DNA from: an uncultured Pelagibacteraceae bacterium | Lineage (GTDB): Bacteria; Pseudomonadota; Alphaproteobacteria; Pelagibacterales; Pelagibacteraceae | DNA length: 64,000 bases | Direction: 5' to 3' | Assembly: GCA_902628495.1 (NCBI GenBank) | Contig: CACONH010000001.1 | Location: forward strand, 124,001 to 188,000 | Shown: positions 50,563 to 62,357 of the stretch, piece after piece | Position numbering within the stretch: position 1 is the first letter of the stretch | How the letters are laid out: each line of letters opens with the position of its first letter | Notes under the pieces: model-generated | Told to the model about the DNA's origin: nothing | The model's database searches: none | The model's input: only the letters and a program-made list of their open reading frames with translations | Made by a program: the position numbers and the translations under genes

Positions 50563-50981
50563 TTCCCTCTATTTTTATAAAGCTCGTAAAAGTCTACTTT
50601 ATTCTCAAACTTCACATTTGGATAACCAGAATGTTTAAGTAAGTCTAGTAAAATTTTTTCAATTTTAGGATAAACTTCTGTGGGAACTTCTTTTAAAAAA
50701 ATGGGCTCTAAAATTTCTTTAGTATTTACATCTTCATCTATTTTAACAATAACAGCATAAATCATTTCAAAATAGGTATTTTTTTTATTATCATCTGTCT
50801 CCTTGAACTTTGTTGATATTGAAACCTCTGCCATTTTATTTTTTAAAGGTTTAGTGTTTATATCAATAAATAATTTAAACTTTGAAATATTTTCCTTAGT
50901 GTATATATAACTTTCAACGTCTTTAGTTTCTGCTGATATATCTTTTATAAATTCTCCTAGAATTTTATATTTTTTTTCCAT
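50559..50981 (-). CDS. secB: Protein-export chaperone SecB
   Basis: YKILGEFIKDISAE; typical alpha SecB length and position. Confidence 0.8.
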   Translation of the reverse strand: MEKKYKILGEFIKDISAETKDVESYIYTKENISKFKLFIDINTKPLKNKMAEVSISTKFKETDDNKKNTYFEMIYAVIVKIDEDVNTKEILEPIFLKEVPTEVYPKIEKILLDLLKHSGYPNVKFENKVDFYELYKNRGN

Positions 50982-51385
50982 TATTTATCCTTATCCTCAT
51001 ATTCCCCTTCTATCAAATCATCTTTAACTTTTTCTTTTTTGTATTTTCTTCCTAAATATTTAAATATTAAACTTCTAGTTACTGGAAGAATTAAAAGAAA
51101 CCCGATTACATCCGTTGCAAATCCTGGAATGATCAAAAGCAAAGCCGCGAAGGCCAAAGCAGCTCCGGACATCATTTCATAAACAGGTATCTGGTTTCTA
51201 TAAAGTTGTGTAACCCCTGATTTTATTGTGCTCAAACCCTGCAACCTAACAAAGTAGATACCAATAACTGCGGTCAAAAGAATTATCAGGATAGTGTTAA
51301 AAGCTCCTATTTGAGCTCCAATTTGAATGAAAAGGTAAATTTCAACAAGAGGAATAAATAAAATAATTAATAAAAGTGTGTTCAT
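50981..51385 (-). CDS. fxsA: FxsA-family membrane protein
   Basis: FIPLVEIYLFIQIGAQIGAFNTILIILLTAVIG, LLIIPGFATDVIGFLLILP. Confidence 0.9.
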   Translation of the reverse strand: MNTLLLIILFIPLVEIYLFIQIGAQIGAFNTILIILLTAVIGIYFVRLQGLSTIKSGVTQLYRNQIPVYEMMSGAALAFAALLLIIPGFATDVIGFLLILPVTRSLIFKYLGRKYKKEKVKDDLIEGEYEDKDK

Positions 51386-51443
51386 TTGTCATTAATCTAA
51401 TTTGCTAGTTGAAATTAAGCAATAGAGTAAATAATATATATGT

Positions 51444-52034
51444 ATGAGTTATAGCTTTGAATACATAGACATAATACTTTTGGCCATGATTGCAGGTTTC
51501 ATATTTTTGAGACTAAGAGGCATTCTAGGTAAAAAATCTGGATTTGAAGAAGACATTGCTCAAAGTTTTCCACACGAATTTCCAAATGTAAATCCAGTCA
51601 AAAAAGCAAACTTTGACGTCTTTGATGAAAAAGCTAAAACAGAATTTTTATCAGGTGCAAAAATTGCGTATGAGAATATAATAACTGATTTTTCAAAAGG
51701 TAATTTAAAGGGCATTAAAAACCTTTTAGAAAAAAATGTATTCAAACAATTTGAGGCAGCAATAAACGAAAGAGAAAAACAAGGCAATAAATCCGAAACA
51801 ACTTTTATAGGAATAAATTCAGCAGAAATTAAAAATCACGAGAGAAATGGAAATTTTCTTGAAGTTACTGTGGATTTCGTTAGTGAAATTATTTCATGTG
51901 TTAAAGATAAAAATTCTAAAATAATAGCCGGAGATCCAGAAAAAGTAAAAAAAGTTTACGATACCTGGAAATTTTCTAAAAACGTGAAATCAAGTGATCC
52001 AAATTGGGCTTTGATTGAGACAAACATTAATTGA
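51444..52034 (+). CDS. Tim44-like domain protein
   Basis: IILLAMIAGFIFLRLRGILGKKSG; C-terminal Tim44-like VYDTWKFSKNVKSSDPNW. Confidence 0.9.
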   Translation: MSYSFEYIDIILLAMIAGFIFLRLRGILGKKSGFEEDIAQSFPHEFPNVNPVKKANFDVFDEKAKTEFLSGAKIAYENIITDFSKGNLKGIKNLLEKNVFKQFEAAINEREKQGNKSETTFIGINSAEIKNHERNGNFLEVTVDFVSEIISCVKDKNSKIIAGDPEKVKKVYDTWKFSKNVKSSDPNWALIETNIN

Positions 52035-52444
52035 ATAAAAAGTTATCCAAAAAAGATCTAAAAGTTTGGAAAAACTTTATTGAAGGAAAAGAGAAGCTTT
52101 ACAACAAAGATAATATTAATAAAGACACTAAATTTAAAAAAAAAGAATCAACAATAGATCTTCATGGTTTTTCTCTAGACCAAGCTAATAGCAAAATTGA
52201 AAAATTTATAACAAGTTGCTTTGAAAAAAAAATTGAAAAGTTGAAAATAATTACTGGAAAAGGACTACGATCTAAAGTTGAGCAGAATCCTTATCAATCA
52301 AAAGATTTGGGCATTTTGAAATATTCAGTTCCTGAATTTATTAAATCTAACTCAGAATTAATGAGGATTATAAAAAAAATTGAGGATAATACTGAAAATA
52401 AAAATTCAGGTTTCTTTACTCTATTTTTAAAAATTAAAGAATAA
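52031..52444 (+). CDS. Smr/MutS2-domain protein
   Basis: [32 protein letters not shown]. Confidence 0.85.
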   Translation: MNKKLSKKDLKVWKNFIEGKEKLYNKDNINKDTKFKKKESTIDLHGFSLDQANSKIEKFITSCFEKKIEKLKIITGKGLRSKVEQNPYQSKDLGILKYSVPEFIKSNSELMRIIKKIEDNTENKNSGFFTLFLKIKE

Positions 52445-53798
52445 ATTTTGACAAATCATTATCTTTAACTAGCTGCCCAAGATTCTCTTTAACATATTCA
52501 GAATCTATTACAATTTTTTCTCCAGATCTGTCAGTTGCTGTAAAACTAATTTCGTCAAGAATTCTCTCGATTATCGTATGAAGTCTTCTGGCACCAATAT
52601 TTTCTACAGATGAGTTAACCTCTGTTGCAAGATTTGCAATGGTCTCAATGCCATCTTCAGAGAATTCAAGGTCTACATTTTCTGTTTTAAGCAATGCTTG
52701 GTATTGTTTGATTAAACTATTATCTGGTTCTTTTAGAATTCTTTTAAAGTCCTCACTTGTAAGTGCATCTAATTCTACTCTAATTGGCAATCTACCTTGA
52801 AGCTCAGGCAATAAGTCTGATGGTTTCGCTAATTGAAATGCTCCAGATGCAATAAACAAAATGTGATCAGTTTTAATAGGTCCATATTTCGTGCTAACCG
52901 TTGTGCCCTCAATTAATGGAAGCAAGTCTCTTTGAACACCTTCTCGTGAAACATCTCCACCAACTCTATCTGTTCTTCCAGAGATTTTATCTATTTCATC
53001 TAAGAAAACTATGCCATTGTTCTCAGTTACATTTTTTGCTGATTTTATAATTTTGTCTTGCTCGATTAATTTATCTGCTTCTTCATTAAGTAAAATTTCA
53101 TGGGATTCTTTAACAGTCATTTTTTTCTTTTTTGTCTTACCACCCATCGATTTACCTAACATCTCACCAATATTTATCATTCCAATGTTAGCGCCAGGCA
53201 TTCCTGGAATTTCAAAACTTGGCATATTGTTAGATTCGTTTGTTGCAATTTCAATTTCATTATCATCTAAATCTCCATCTCTTAATCTTTTTCTAAAACT
53301 CTCTCTTGTTGCAACAGACGCTTTATTTCCAACTAAAGCATCTAATACTCTTTCCTCTGCTAATTTTTGGGCTTTAGCATGAACCTCTTTTCTTTTTTTA
53401 ACTTTTTCCATTGCTATAGCTATTTCAAGCAAATCTCTGATAATTTGTTCTACGTCTCTTCCTACATATCCAACCTCAGTAAATCTTGTAGCTTCAACTT
53501 TTACAAAAGGTGCCTCAGCTAACTTTGATAATCTTCTAGATATTTCTGTTTTACCAACTCCTGTTGGACCAATCATTAAAATATTTTTGGGAAGTACTTC
53601 ATCTCGCATATCTCCTGTTAAGGCTTGTCTTCTCCACCTATTTCTTAATGCTATAGCTACAGCTCTTTTAGCTTTATTTTGACCAACAACATATCTATCT
53701 AATTCAGAGACAATTTCTCTTGGTGACAATGAATCTATGTAATTTTGTTTTTTTTCGTCAGTTTTCTTTGGAAATTTTTTTACGTTTGATTTCTCCAT
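52434..53798 (-). CDS. hslU: ATP-dependent protease ATPase HslU
   Basis: [34 protein letters not shown]. Confidence 0.98.
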   Translation of the reverse strand: MEKSNVKKFPKKTDEKKQNYIDSLSPREIVSELDRYVVGQNKAKRAVAIALRNRWRRQALTGDMRDEVLPKNILMIGPTGVGKTEISRRLSKLAEAPFVKVEATRFTEVGYVGRDVEQIIRDLLEIAIAMEKVKKRKEVHAKAQKLAEERVLDALVGNKASVATRESFRKRLRDGDLDDNEIEIATNESNNMPSFEIPGMPGANIGMINIGEMLGKSMGGKTKKKKMTVKESHEILLNEEADKLIEQDKIIKSAKNVTENNGIVFLDEIDKISGRTDRVGGDVSREGVQRDLLPLIEGTTVSTKYGPIKTDHILFIASGAFQLAKPSDLLPELQGRLPIRVELDALTSEDFKRILKEPDNSLIKQYQALLKTENVDLEFSEDGIETIANLATEVNSSVENIGARRLHTIIERILDEISFTATDRSGEKIVIDSEYVKENLGQLVKDNDLSKFIL

Positions 53799-54313
53799 TA
53801 AATTTTCTCTACTCTAATGTTATTATTTGTAAATACACATATATCAGCTGCAACTTGTATAGCTTTTTTTGCAACTTCTTCTGCTTTTAATTCTGTATCC
53901 ATTAAAACTTTTGCAGCTGCTAAAGCATAATTTCCACCTGAACCAATTCCAATGACATCTCCTTCAGGCTCTAAAACGTCTCCAGTTCCTGAAATAATAA
54001 AACTTTTTTCTTTATCGCCAATCGCCATAAGAGCTTCTAATCTTCTTAAGTATTTATCTGTTCTCCAATCTTTAGCTAATTCAACAGCAGCTCTTGTTAA
54101 ATTTCCTGCATGCTTTTCTAGTTTAGCCTCTAATCTTTCAAACAAAGTTAATGCATCTGCTGTGGATCCAGCAAACCCAGCGATCACATTTCGTTTCTCA
54201 ATTTTACGAACTTTGTTGGCATTACTTTTGATCACTGTATTTCCCATACTTACTTGACCATCGCTTGCCACAACTACGTCATTATTTTTTCTTACTAGTA
54301 CTATCGTTGTCAT
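53798..54313 (-). CDS. hslV: ATP-dependent protease HslV
   Basis: [26 protein letters not shown]. Confidence 0.97.
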   Translation of the reverse strand: MTTIVLVRKNNDVVVASDGQVSMGNTVIKSNANKVRKIEKRNVIAGFAGSTADALTLFERLEAKLEKHAGNLTRAAVELAKDWRTDKYLRRLEALMAIGDKEKSFIISGTGDVLEPEGDVIGIGSGGNYALAAAKVLMDTELKAEEVAKKAIQVAADICVFTNNNIRVEKI

Positions 54314-54403
54314 TTTAGTTAAATGGATATTAATTTTAAATGTTCAAGTGGTAAATTAACTGTTATTGATATCAATAGATAATGCATATATATCTAAAGT
54401 AAT

Positions 54404-54994
54404 ATGAAGCGAAAAGCAGAGATAAGTCGAAAAACTAAGGAAACCAAAATTGATGTAGCTATAAATATCGATGGTAAAGGCAAGTTTAAAATAGACACTG
54501 GTATTGGTTTTCTGGACCACATGTTAGAACAACTATCAAAGCACTCTTCAATTGATTTAAAAGTAAAAGCCAAAGGCGATACGCATATTGATCTTCATCA
54601 CACAACTGAGGATACAGGTATTGCAATTGGTGAATGTTTAAAAAAAGCATCAAAAAAATTTTTAGGTATAAAAAGATATGCTCATGCAATGATTCCAATG
54701 GATGAAACTTTAACAAGAGTTGCCTTAGATGTTTCAAATAGACCATACTTAATTTGGAAAGTTGATTTAAAGGTAGAAAAGTTAGGTGAAATGGATACTG
54801 AATTATTTAAAGAGTGGTTCCAAGCATTTTCACAAGCAGCAGGTATCACGCTACACATAGAAAATCTATATGGTGATAATAGTCATCATAAAGTGGAGTC
54901 TTGTTTTAAAGGATTAGCAAGATCTTTAAGAAGTGCACTTGAAATTGATCCACGAAATAAGAACGTAATACCATCGACTAAGGGTTCTTTATAA
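54404..54994 (+). CDS. hisB: Imidazoleglycerol-phosphate dehydratase
   Basis: [31 protein letters not shown]. Confidence 0.97.
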   Translation: MKRKAEISRKTKETKIDVAINIDGKGKFKIDTGIGFLDHMLEQLSKHSSIDLKVKAKGDTHIDLHHTTEDTGIAIGECLKKASKKFLGIKRYAHAMIPMDETLTRVALDVSNRPYLIWKVDLKVEKLGEMDTELFKEWFQAFSQAAGITLHIENLYGDNSHHKVESCFKGLARSLRSALEIDPRNKNVIPSTKGSL

Positions 54995-55000
54995 GAATTA

Positions 55001-55627
55001 ATGAACGTAACAATTGTTGATTACAAATCAGGGAATATAAGTTCCGTTATAAATTCATTCAAAGAAGTAGCTAAAGATAAAGTTAAAATTGAAGTCACTG
55101 CTGATTTTAAAAAAATAAAATCAAGCGACAAGGTTGTATTGCCAGGGCAAGGCTCCTTCAAGAGTTGTATTAATGCTTTAAATACAATTAATGGCCTTGT
55201 TGAAACTTTAAATGATTTTGCCATAAACAACAAAAAACCATTACTTGGAATTTGTGTAGGCTTACAAATGTTCGCAGATATTGGATACGAGGAAACAGAA
55301 ACAAAGGGGTTAGGTTGGATACCTGGAAAAGTTACAAAGATAGATAATCAAAATGGAAAATACAAATTACCTCACATAGGTTGGAATGAAATTAATATTA
55401 TGAAAGACAGCAAAATTTTCAAAGATATAAAAGATAAATCACATATGTACTTTGTACATAGTTATGAATTTATACCTAATGATAAAAATACTATTTCTGC
55501 AACAACAAATTATTCTTCGAGCCACGTCTGTGCTATAGAAATGGAAAATATATTTGGCACCCAATTTCATCCAGAAAAAAGTGATAAAGTAGGATTAAAG
55601 ATAATTAATAATTTTATAAATTTATAA
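55001..55627 (+). CDS. hisH: Imidazole glycerol phosphate synthase, glutamine amidotransferase subunit
   Basis: LGICVGLQMFA, GTQFHPEKSDKVG. Confidence 0.96.
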   Translation: MNVTIVDYKSGNISSVINSFKEVAKDKVKIEVTADFKKIKSSDKVVLPGQGSFKSCINALNTINGLVETLNDFAINNKKPLLGICVGLQMFADIGYEETETKGLGWIPGKVTKIDNQNGKYKLPHIGWNEINIMKDSKIFKDIKDKSHMYFVHSYEFIPNDKNTISATTNYSSSHVCAIEMENIFGTQFHPEKSDKVGLKIINNFINL

Positions 55628-56344
55628 ATGAAAATATTCCCAGCCATAGATATTAAAGATAAAAAATGTGTACGCTTAATTAAGGGTGATTTTGACAATA
55701 AAACAGAATACAAAAATTCACCTGTAGATCAGGCTAATATTTATAAGAACCACGGCTTTAAAAATCTACACATTGTTGATTTAGATGGAGCTTTAACTGG
55801 AGAAACAATTAACGCAGATATTATTCAAGAAATAGTAAAAAACTCTAATCTTAAGGTAGAGATAGGTGGAGGTATTAGAAATTTTAATAGTATACAAAAA
55901 TATATTGGTGCTGGTGTTGATAAAGTAATTTTAGGAAGTGCTGCAATCAAAGATAAAAAATTTTTAAAAGAAGCGTGTGAAAAATTTCCAGGAAAGATTG
56001 CTCTTGGTTTAGATGCAAAGGACGGTAAACTTTCGGTGTCTGGATGGAAAGAAAGCTCAAATAAATCTATTTTAGATTTTCTAAAAGAAGTAAATGATTA
56101 TGGTGTGAGTAGGTTAATTTTTACAGATATTAATAGAGATGGAACTAAAGAAAGCCCAAATTTTGATGAAACATCAAAAGTTGCAAGTGTTTCTAGTTGT
56201 CCAGTTATTATCTCTGGTGGGGTTTCATCTATTAGAGATATTAAAAAGGCGAAGAGTTTGAAAAATATTGAAGGTATAATAGTTGGTAAAGCTATTTATG
56301 ATGGTGATATTAAACTGGAGGAGTTAGTAAAAGAGGATGCTTAA
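55628..56344 (+). CDS. hisA: HisA isomerase
   Basis: [20 protein letters not shown]. Confidence 0.97.
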   Translation: MKIFPAIDIKDKKCVRLIKGDFDNKTEYKNSPVDQANIYKNHGFKNLHIVDLDGALTGETINADIIQEIVKNSNLKVEIGGGIRNFNSIQKYIGAGVDKVILGSAAIKDKKFLKEACEKFPGKIALGLDAKDGKLSVSGWKESSNKSILDFLKEVNDYGVSRLIFTDINRDGTKESPNFDETSKVASVSSCPVIISGGVSSIRDIKKAKSLKNIEGIIVGKAIYDGDIKLEELVKEDA

Positions 56345-57092
56345 AAATCGAATTATACCTTGTTTAGACGTTAAAAATGGACGTGTTGTAAAAGGTATTA
56401 ACTTCGTCGACTTAAAGGATGCAGGCGATCCAGTCGAGCAAGCAAAAATCTATAGTGATGGTGGAGCAGATGAAATTTGCTTTTTAGATATTACTGCTTC
56501 AAACGAAAATAGAGACACAATCTACGAAGTAGTAGAAAAAACTTCGAAAAAATGTTTTGTTCCTTTAACAGTTGGTGGCGGAATAAGGAGTATAGAAGAT
56601 ATCAATAAGTTACTTAATTGTGGTGCTGATAAAGTTTCGATTAATACTGCGGCAGTTCAAAATTCAAAAGTAGTTGCCGACAGTTCAAAAAAATTTGGAT
56701 CACAATGTATTGTAGTTGCTATAGATGCTAAACAATATGGAAAAAAATGGGAAATATTTACCCATGGTGGAAGAAATAGCACAGGCATAGATGCTATTGA
56801 ATACGCAAAAAAAATGGAAGAGTGTGGTGCTGGAGAGTTACTTGTTACCTCTATGGACAGAGATGGGACTCAAGTTGGTTATGATATTAAATTAATGTCT
56901 AAAATATCATCCATGGTAAATATACCAGTAATTGCATCTGGAGGAGTTGGCAATCTTAATCATTTGTTAGAGGGGATTAAATTAGGAGGAGCAAGTGCTG
57001 TTCTTGCAGCGTCAATATTCCATTATGGAAAACACTCAATAAAAGAAGCAAAGGAATATTTGGATTCAAAAGGGATTCCTGTTAGAATTTAG
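56337..57092 (+). CDS. hisF: Imidazole glycerol phosphate synthase cyclase subunit
   Basis: [22 protein letters not shown]. Confidence 0.98.
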   Translation: MLKNRIIPCLDVKNGRVVKGINFVDLKDAGDPVEQAKIYSDGGADEICFLDITASNENRDTIYEVVEKTSKKCFVPLTVGGGIRSIEDINKLLNCGADKVSINTAAVQNSKVVADSSKKFGSQCIVVAIDAKQYGKKWEIFTHGGRNSTGIDAIEYAKKMEECGAGELLVTSMDRDGTQVGYDIKLMSKISSMVNIPVIASGGVGNLNHLLEGIKLGGASAVLAASIFHYGKHSIKEAKEYLDSKGIPVRI

Positions 57093-57093
57093 A

Positions 57094-57366
57094 ATGCTCA
57101 ATGTCTTAGAGGATCTGATTAATCTTGCAAGAACAAGAAAAAAAAATCCAATTAAAGATTCATATACAAATAAATTATTAAAAGATAAAAATTTAAGTAA
57201 AGAAAAAGTTTTAGAAGAAATCAATGAACTTATTGAATCTGTAGACAAAAATAGTAATAAAATTCACGAGGCTGCAGATGTTTTGTACCATTTAATCATA
57301 TATTTAGAATCTAATGATATCAAAATTGAAGACATAATGTCTGAACTAAAAAGTAGAAAAAAATAG
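57094..57366 (+). CDS. hisE: Phosphoribosyl-ATP pyrophosphatase
   Basis: Short MazG-like helix; EAADVLYHLIIYLE; last gene of his cluster. Confidence 0.88.
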   Translation: MLNVLEDLINLARTRKKNPIKDSYTNKLLKDKNLSKEKVLEEINELIESVDKNSNKIHEAADVLYHLIIYLESNDIKIEDIMSELKSRKK

Positions 57367-57371
57367 TAACT

Positions 57372-57716
57372 ATGAGAATAACAAAAATTATATTCCTTAC
57401 TATTTTAGGATTTGTTATTTATAAAGGATATGTTGCATTTACAGAATTTGAAATCGGTGTAGGAGATAGAGTAGCTATACTTGAAGAAAGCGCAGGAGTT
57501 GAGAGAGAAGATGAGGTTATAGGATTGATGATGTATCTAGGAGACCCTCCACAATTAAAAGAACATTTGTACACTAAAAATAAATCTAAATGTTTAGAAA
57601 TGAAGCAAATCGCAGAGGAAACTTCGTTTGCTTATTATGAGTGTGCCAGAGTTGAGGCAGTATTAGTTGGTAAGAAAATCGTAAGTATTATTAACGAACT
57701 TGAAATATTAGAATGA
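57372..57716 (+). CDS. Conserved-looking hypothetical with N-terminal TM
   Basis: Co-linear between hisE and the HIT gene; no family recognised. Confidence 0.55.
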   Translation: MRITKIIFLTILGFVIYKGYVAFTEFEIGVGDRVAILEESAGVEREDEVIGLMMYLGDPPQLKEHLYTKNKSKCLEMKQIAEETSFAYYECARVEAVLVGKKIVSIINELEILE

Positions 57717-58078
57717 TTTACGATGATAATAACATATTTGCAAAAATTTTAAGAGGTGAAATACCCTGTGAAAAAATTTATGAAGATGAATATGTTTTAT
57801 CTTTTTACGACATTAATCCTCAAAAAAAAATTCATGCATTAGTAATACCAAAAGGTAAATATATTGATTTAGATGATTTTGCGTCTAAAGCTTCAGAAAA
57901 AGAGATTTCAGGATTGATAAAAGGAATAAATTTAGTTGCACAAAAATTGCAAATTTCATCTGATACGGGAAAAGGTTATCGAGCTTTGGCAAATATAAGT
58001 GAAAACGGTGGACAAGAAGTACCTCACTTACATTTTCATCTTTTTGGCGGTGAAAAAGTTGGTAAAATGGTCGAATGA
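57713..58078 (+). CDS. HIT-family hydrolase
   Basis: NIFAKILRGEIPCEKIYED, HLHFHLFGG. Confidence 0.96.
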   Translation: MIYDDNNIFAKILRGEIPCEKIYEDEYVLSFYDINPQKKIHALVIPKGKYIDLDDFASKASEKEISGLIKGINLVAQKLQISSDTGKGYRALANISENGGQEVPHLHFHLFGGEKVGKMVE

Positions 58079-58584
58079 TGATTCCTGTTCAAAGAAACTT
58101 TCTAGAACTAAAAGACTTAAAAAATCTCAAAACCAATTCAATAAATGAAAAAAAATACCTAGTAAAAAAAATTAAACCTGATTTTCAATTGAATAAATTT
58201 TTTTATAAACAAGTTGGGAAAAAACATAGATGGATAGATAGACTAAGCTGGTCAGATGTAAAATGGATAAATTATATTTCAAATAAAAACCTTGAGACTT
58301 ATATTATTAGTGAATCTGAAGAATTAGCGGGTTTCTTTGAATTATTATATAATCCAGAATTAAAAGAAACTGAAATTTCTTATTTTGGTTTGCTAGAGGA
58401 ATATATTGGAAAAGGAATTGGTGGCTACGCTCTAAGTGTAGCAATAAAAAAGTCTTTTGAAAAAAACATTAAAAGAGTTTGGCTTCACACATGTACTTTG
58501 GATCATCCTAATGCTTTAAAAAATTATATAGCAAGAGGGATGACAGTATTTAAAAAAGAAAATATCAATATACTAGATAGCTAA
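58075..58584 (+). CDS. GNAT-family acetyltransferase
   Basis: GLLEEYIGKGIGGYALSVAI, HTCTLDHPNALKNYIARGM. Confidence 0.88.
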   Translation: MMIPVQRNFLELKDLKNLKTNSINEKKYLVKKIKPDFQLNKFFYKQVGKKHRWIDRLSWSDVKWINYISNKNLETYIISESEELAGFFELLYNPELKETEISYFGLLEEYIGKGIGGYALSVAIKKSFEKNIKRVWLHTCTLDHPNALKNYIARGMTVFKKENINILDS

Positions 58585-59132
58585 TTATATTTACTTGTAT
58601 TAAATAAATTTTCATCAATAATTTTATTCACTTCTTGAATGTATATTTCAGTAGACACAGAATTGTTATAAATATCTGTAGTTTTCCAACCTTTAAGGTA
58701 TAGTTTTTCCCTATCAAAAAAAACTTTTATATCTAAATTTTGATAATTTAAATCAATAAATAAATTATCATTTTCTGTATTAACATTTTTAACTTTAAGT
58801 TGGTCAATTAAAAATTTTTTATCTAAGACTCTATAAAACAATGTATTTTTTAATTTGTAAAAGTTTGAGATATCTGAATTATTATTTTTGATTATTAGAT
58901 TTTTTCCATCAGAAATAAGAATTTTATTAGAATTATCATATTTACAATTAATTTTTCTATTAAATACTAAAATACAATTTCCAGTTTCTTTTTTCTTATT
59001 AATTTTTTGAATAAATTTAAAAGTATAATTATTTGATTTTTCTAAAGTTTTGACTACTTCTTTTGTTATATCTGAATTTGCTTTAGAGATTATTAAAAAT
59101 AAAAATAAAAAAGATATTAAAACGAATCTCAT
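58581..59132 (-). CDS. lolA: Outer-membrane lipoprotein carrier LolA-like
   Basis: Signal peptide; beta-rich; next to ftsK as in other proteobacteria. Confidence 0.78.
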   Translation of the reverse strand: MRFVLISFLFLFLIISKANSDITKEVVKTLEKSNNYTFKFIQKINKKKETGNCILVFNRKINCKYDNSNKILISDGKNLIIKNNNSDISNFYKLKNTLFYRVLDKKFLIDQLKVKNVNTENDNLFIDLNYQNLDIKVFFDREKLYLKGWKTTDIYNNSVSTEIYIQEVNKIIDENLFNTSKYN

Positions 59133-61201
59133 TAGAGAACTTCTCTTTTGCCGACATGATTTGCCTTGCTTACTACTCCCTTTTCCTCCATTACATCAAT
59201 TATTCTAGCTGCTCTGTTGTAACCAATTTGCAGTTTTCGTTGTAGAAATGATGTTGAGGCTTTTCCCTCGGACTTAACAATATTCAATGCAGTTTCATAT
59301 AATTCATCTAATTGATCACTGTTCTCGCCATCAGATAAATTTTTTTCATCTTTATCAGATAGATTTAATATTTCATCGACATATTCTGGTTCACCCTGAG
59401 ACCTCAAAAAATTATTAATCTTTTCAATTTCATTTTCAGACACAAAAGGAGCGTGAATTCTAGTTATTCGGTTTGCAGAGGACATATATAACATGTCGCC
59501 TTTACCTAAAAGTTGTTCTGCACCTTGTTCACCTAGTATAGTTCTACTATCTATCTTTGAGGAAACTTGAAAAGATACTCTTGTTGGAAAATTTGCTTTA
59601 ATGGTTCCGGTTATAACATCAACACTTGGTCTCTGAGTAGCCATTATTATATGTATTCCTGCTGCTCTAGCCATTTGTGATAGTTTTTGAATGTAACTTT
59701 CGATCTCTTTACCTGCGACCAACATTAAATCTGACATTTCATCAACTATGACAACAATATATGGCATAGGGAATTTATGTTTAGAATTATATCCTCCAAT
59801 ATTTCTAACACCAACCTTTGTCATTAATTTGTACCTATTTTCCATTTCTTTAACTACCCAACCTAAAACCGTTGCGGCTTTTTTAGCTTCAGTGATTACT
59901 GGACATAAAAGGTGTGGAATCCCTTCATAGGTTGAAAGCTCAAGCATTTTAGGATCGATCAATATAAATTTACATAAATCTGGTTTATGTCTGTACAAAA
60001 GAGAAAGAAGAATAGTATTTATACATACTGATTTACCTGAGCCTGTAGTGCCCGCAATTAGCAAGTGAGGCATTGCTGATAAGTCACTGACTATAGGTTG
60101 GCCAGAAATACTTTTTCCGAGCGCTATAGGTAAAATTAAATCTTTGTTGTTAAACTTTGAACTGCTCAAAATTTCTCTTAATAACACGTTATCCCTTTCT
60201 AAATTTGGCAATTCGATACCAATAGAACTTGACCCCGGGATAACCGAAATTCTTGCAGACTCCGAACTTGTATTTCTAGCTATATCATCAGATAAATTTA
60301 CAATTTTCGAAACTTTAACACCAGCTGCAGGCTCAAACTCATTTAATGTCACAACCGGTCCTGAGCTAATTTTTTTAATTTTTCCCTCTACACCAAAATC
60401 TAAAAGTATCTTTTCAAGAAAATCCTCATTTATGTTACTTCTTAAATTATTTTTTTTATTTTTTATTTTAGGTTGTTCCAGTAATTCAAGTTTTGGTAAA
60501 CTAAATATTTTTTTATGATTATCTTTTATTTCACTTTTTTCCTCAAAAGAGAAAGTTTCTTGAATATTATCGTTGTTAACCAAAACTTCTTTTTCGATTT
60601 TTTGACTTTGTTCCTGACCAATCGTTTTTTTGGTTTTAAAAATTTTTTTGAAAAAAGATAGCCAAATTAATTTAAAATTAATACTTATAAGAAATAAAAA
60701 AATGAATAGCAATATTTGCAAATAATACGATAATTCAGTGTTAAAATTTACAATTTTAAAAAATATTTTATTGTAGAAGTAGTTTCCAACAAAACCTCCA
60801 TTTCCATTTATTATTAGAAAAAAAGCATCTGTATAAAATTGTGTCAGAAAAATAGTTCCAACAATCGAATAACAAACAATGTAAAATAAACTACTAAAAA
60901 TATGTGCTAAATTTTTTTGATAAATTATAGATACTGACAGAAATATTAAAGTTATTGGTAAAAAATAAGATACTAGACCAATAGACTGAAATAAAAAATC
61001 AGCCCCAACACTTCCATTTATGCCTAAAATATTATTTATCTCTTGATTTTCTGGGTAAATAAAATTTGGATCATTAGGACTATAACTAATTAAGGCTATT
61101 AATAAAAGAACTGAGACTATTAGTATTAAAATCCCACTAAGTTCAATTAATCTTTTTAGCGCGAAATCCTTAACTTTTTCAATACTATTTTTAATATTCA
61201 T
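59132..61201 (-). CDS. ftsK: DNA translocase FtsK
   Basis: LIAGTTGSGKSVCINTILLSLLYRHKP, IVDEMSDLMLVAGKE; C-terminal gamma domain. Confidence 0.97.
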   Translation of the reverse strand: MNIKNSIEKVKDFALKRLIELSGILILIVSVLLLIALISYSPNDPNFIYPENQEINNILGINGSVGADFLFQSIGLVSYFLPITLIFLSVSIIYQKNLAHIFSSLFYIVCYSIVGTIFLTQFYTDAFFLIINGNGGFVGNYFYNKIFFKIVNFNTELSYYLQILLFIFLFLISINFKLIWLSFFKKIFKTKKTIGQEQSQKIEKEVLVNNDNIQETFSFEEKSEIKDNHKKIFSLPKLELLEQPKIKNKKNNLRSNINEDFLEKILLDFGVEGKIKKISSGPVVTLNEFEPAAGVKVSKIVNLSDDIARNTSSESARISVIPGSSSIGIELPNLERDNVLLREILSSSKFNNKDLILPIALGKSISGQPIVSDLSAMPHLLIAGTTGSGKSVCINTILLSLLYRHKPDLCKFILIDPKMLELSTYEGIPHLLCPVITEAKKAATVLGWVVKEMENRYKLMTKVGVRNIGGYNSKHKFPMPYIVVIVDEMSDLMLVAGKEIESYIQKLSQMARAAGIHIIMATQRPSVDVITGTIKANFPTRVSFQVSSKIDSRTILGEQGAEQLLGKGDMLYMSSANRITRIHAPFVSENEIEKINNFLRSQGEPEYVDEILNLSDKDEKNLSDGENSDQLDELYETALNIVKSEGKASTSFLQRKLQIGYNRAARIIDVMEEKGVVSKANHVGKREVL

Positions 61202-61259
61202 AAAGAATCAAATTTATCACTTTGTATCATTTAATATTTATTGTTAAAATTAAAAAAAA

Positions 61260-62357
61260 ATGACGATTTGTTTAATAGGAAAAAATTTAACAACATTGGT
61301 GTTGTCAAAAATTTTAATTAATAAAGGTATTAATGTAGATTTGTATTACTCAGATAATAATATATCTATAAATAGGTCTAATACAATTTCTAGAACGATT
61401 GGATTATCTAATGACAGCATTGAATTTTTAGAAAGCCATAATATTTTATTAAAAAAAAATTGTTGGAGCATAAAAAACATTAATTTATACAAAGGTGAAA
61501 ACCCAACAAAAAGTTTTTTAAATTTTGAATCTAAAAAAAATAGTTTTTTTATGGTTTCATATAATAATTTTTTTAGGTCATTGGAAACCGCAATTAAAAA
61601 AAAAAAACTAATTAAAATTAAAAAAAAAAATGATCAAAAATCCTTTTTGAATCTACTTAAAAAAAATTATGAAATTATTATTATTAGTGATACGAATAAT
61701 TTTTTATTTAAAAAATATTTTAGTAAACATATTAAAAAAAATTACAACAGTATGGCATTTACTGCTATGATTGATCATGACTATGTAAAAAATAATACGG
61801 CAGAACAATACTTTACTGGTGTTGGGCCTTTGGCCTTTTTGCCCATGTCAAATAATAAAACTTCAATTGTTTTTTCTGTATTTGATAAAGATCTAATAAA
61901 AGACAATGCTAAAATTGTAAAATTGATTAAACATTACAACCGTTTATATAATATTAATAAAATTAGTGAATTACAAAAATTCCCGATAAATTTATCTCTC
62001 TCACGTAATTATTTTTATAGAAACATGCTATCATTTGGAGACGCACTTCATAAAATTCATCCTCTTGCTGGCCAAGGTTTCAATATGACTCTTAGAGATA
62101 CTAAAATTCTATCAAAGTTAATTCAGGAGAATTTAGACCTTGGAATAAATTTAGATACTATTCTAGATAAATTTGAGATTAACAGAAAAAACTCGAATTT
62201 TGTTTTTGCAATGGGAGTAGATTTTGTGCATGAATTTTTTAAATTTAATAACAAATATAATATGAAATCCATTGATAATTTTTTTAAACTTATGAACAAA
62301 AATTTGTATATTAAAAAGAAAGTAGAAAATTTTGCCAACAAAGGATTTGTTATCTAA
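61260..62357 (+). CDS. UbiH/UbiF-family FAD hydroxylase (divergent)
   Basis: FGDALHKIHPLAGQGFNMTLRDTKIL. Confidence 0.85.
   Translation: MTICLIGKNLTTLVLSKILINKGINVDLYYSDNNISINRSNTISRTIGLSNDSIEFLESHNILLKKNCWSIKNINLYKGENPTKSFLNFESKKNSFFMVSYNNFFRSLETAIKKKKLIKIKKKNDQKSFLNLLKKNYEIIIISDTNNFLFKKYFSKHIKKNYNSMAFTAMIDHDYVKNNTAEQYFTGVGPLAFLPMSNNKTSIVFSVFDKDLIKDNAKIVKLIKHYNRLYNINKISELQKFPINLSLSRNYFYRNMLSFGDALHKIHPLAGQGFNMTLRDTKILSKLIQENLDLGINLDTILDKFEINRKNSNFVFAMGVDFVHEFFKFNNKYNMKSIDNFFKLMNKNLYIKKKVENFANKGFVI

Noticed and set aside
53011-53382. Plus ORFs inside hslU, hslV, rho, mnmG, mnmE and ftsK (for example 39940-40236, 42710-42949, 53952-54257, 60144-60518)
   Set aside because: All antisense to well-identified genes.
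61590-61632. Long A tracts in the UbiH-like gene as a contingency locus
   Set aside because: In-frame Lys runs in an AT-rich genome; no repeated out-of-frame context suggesting a switch.
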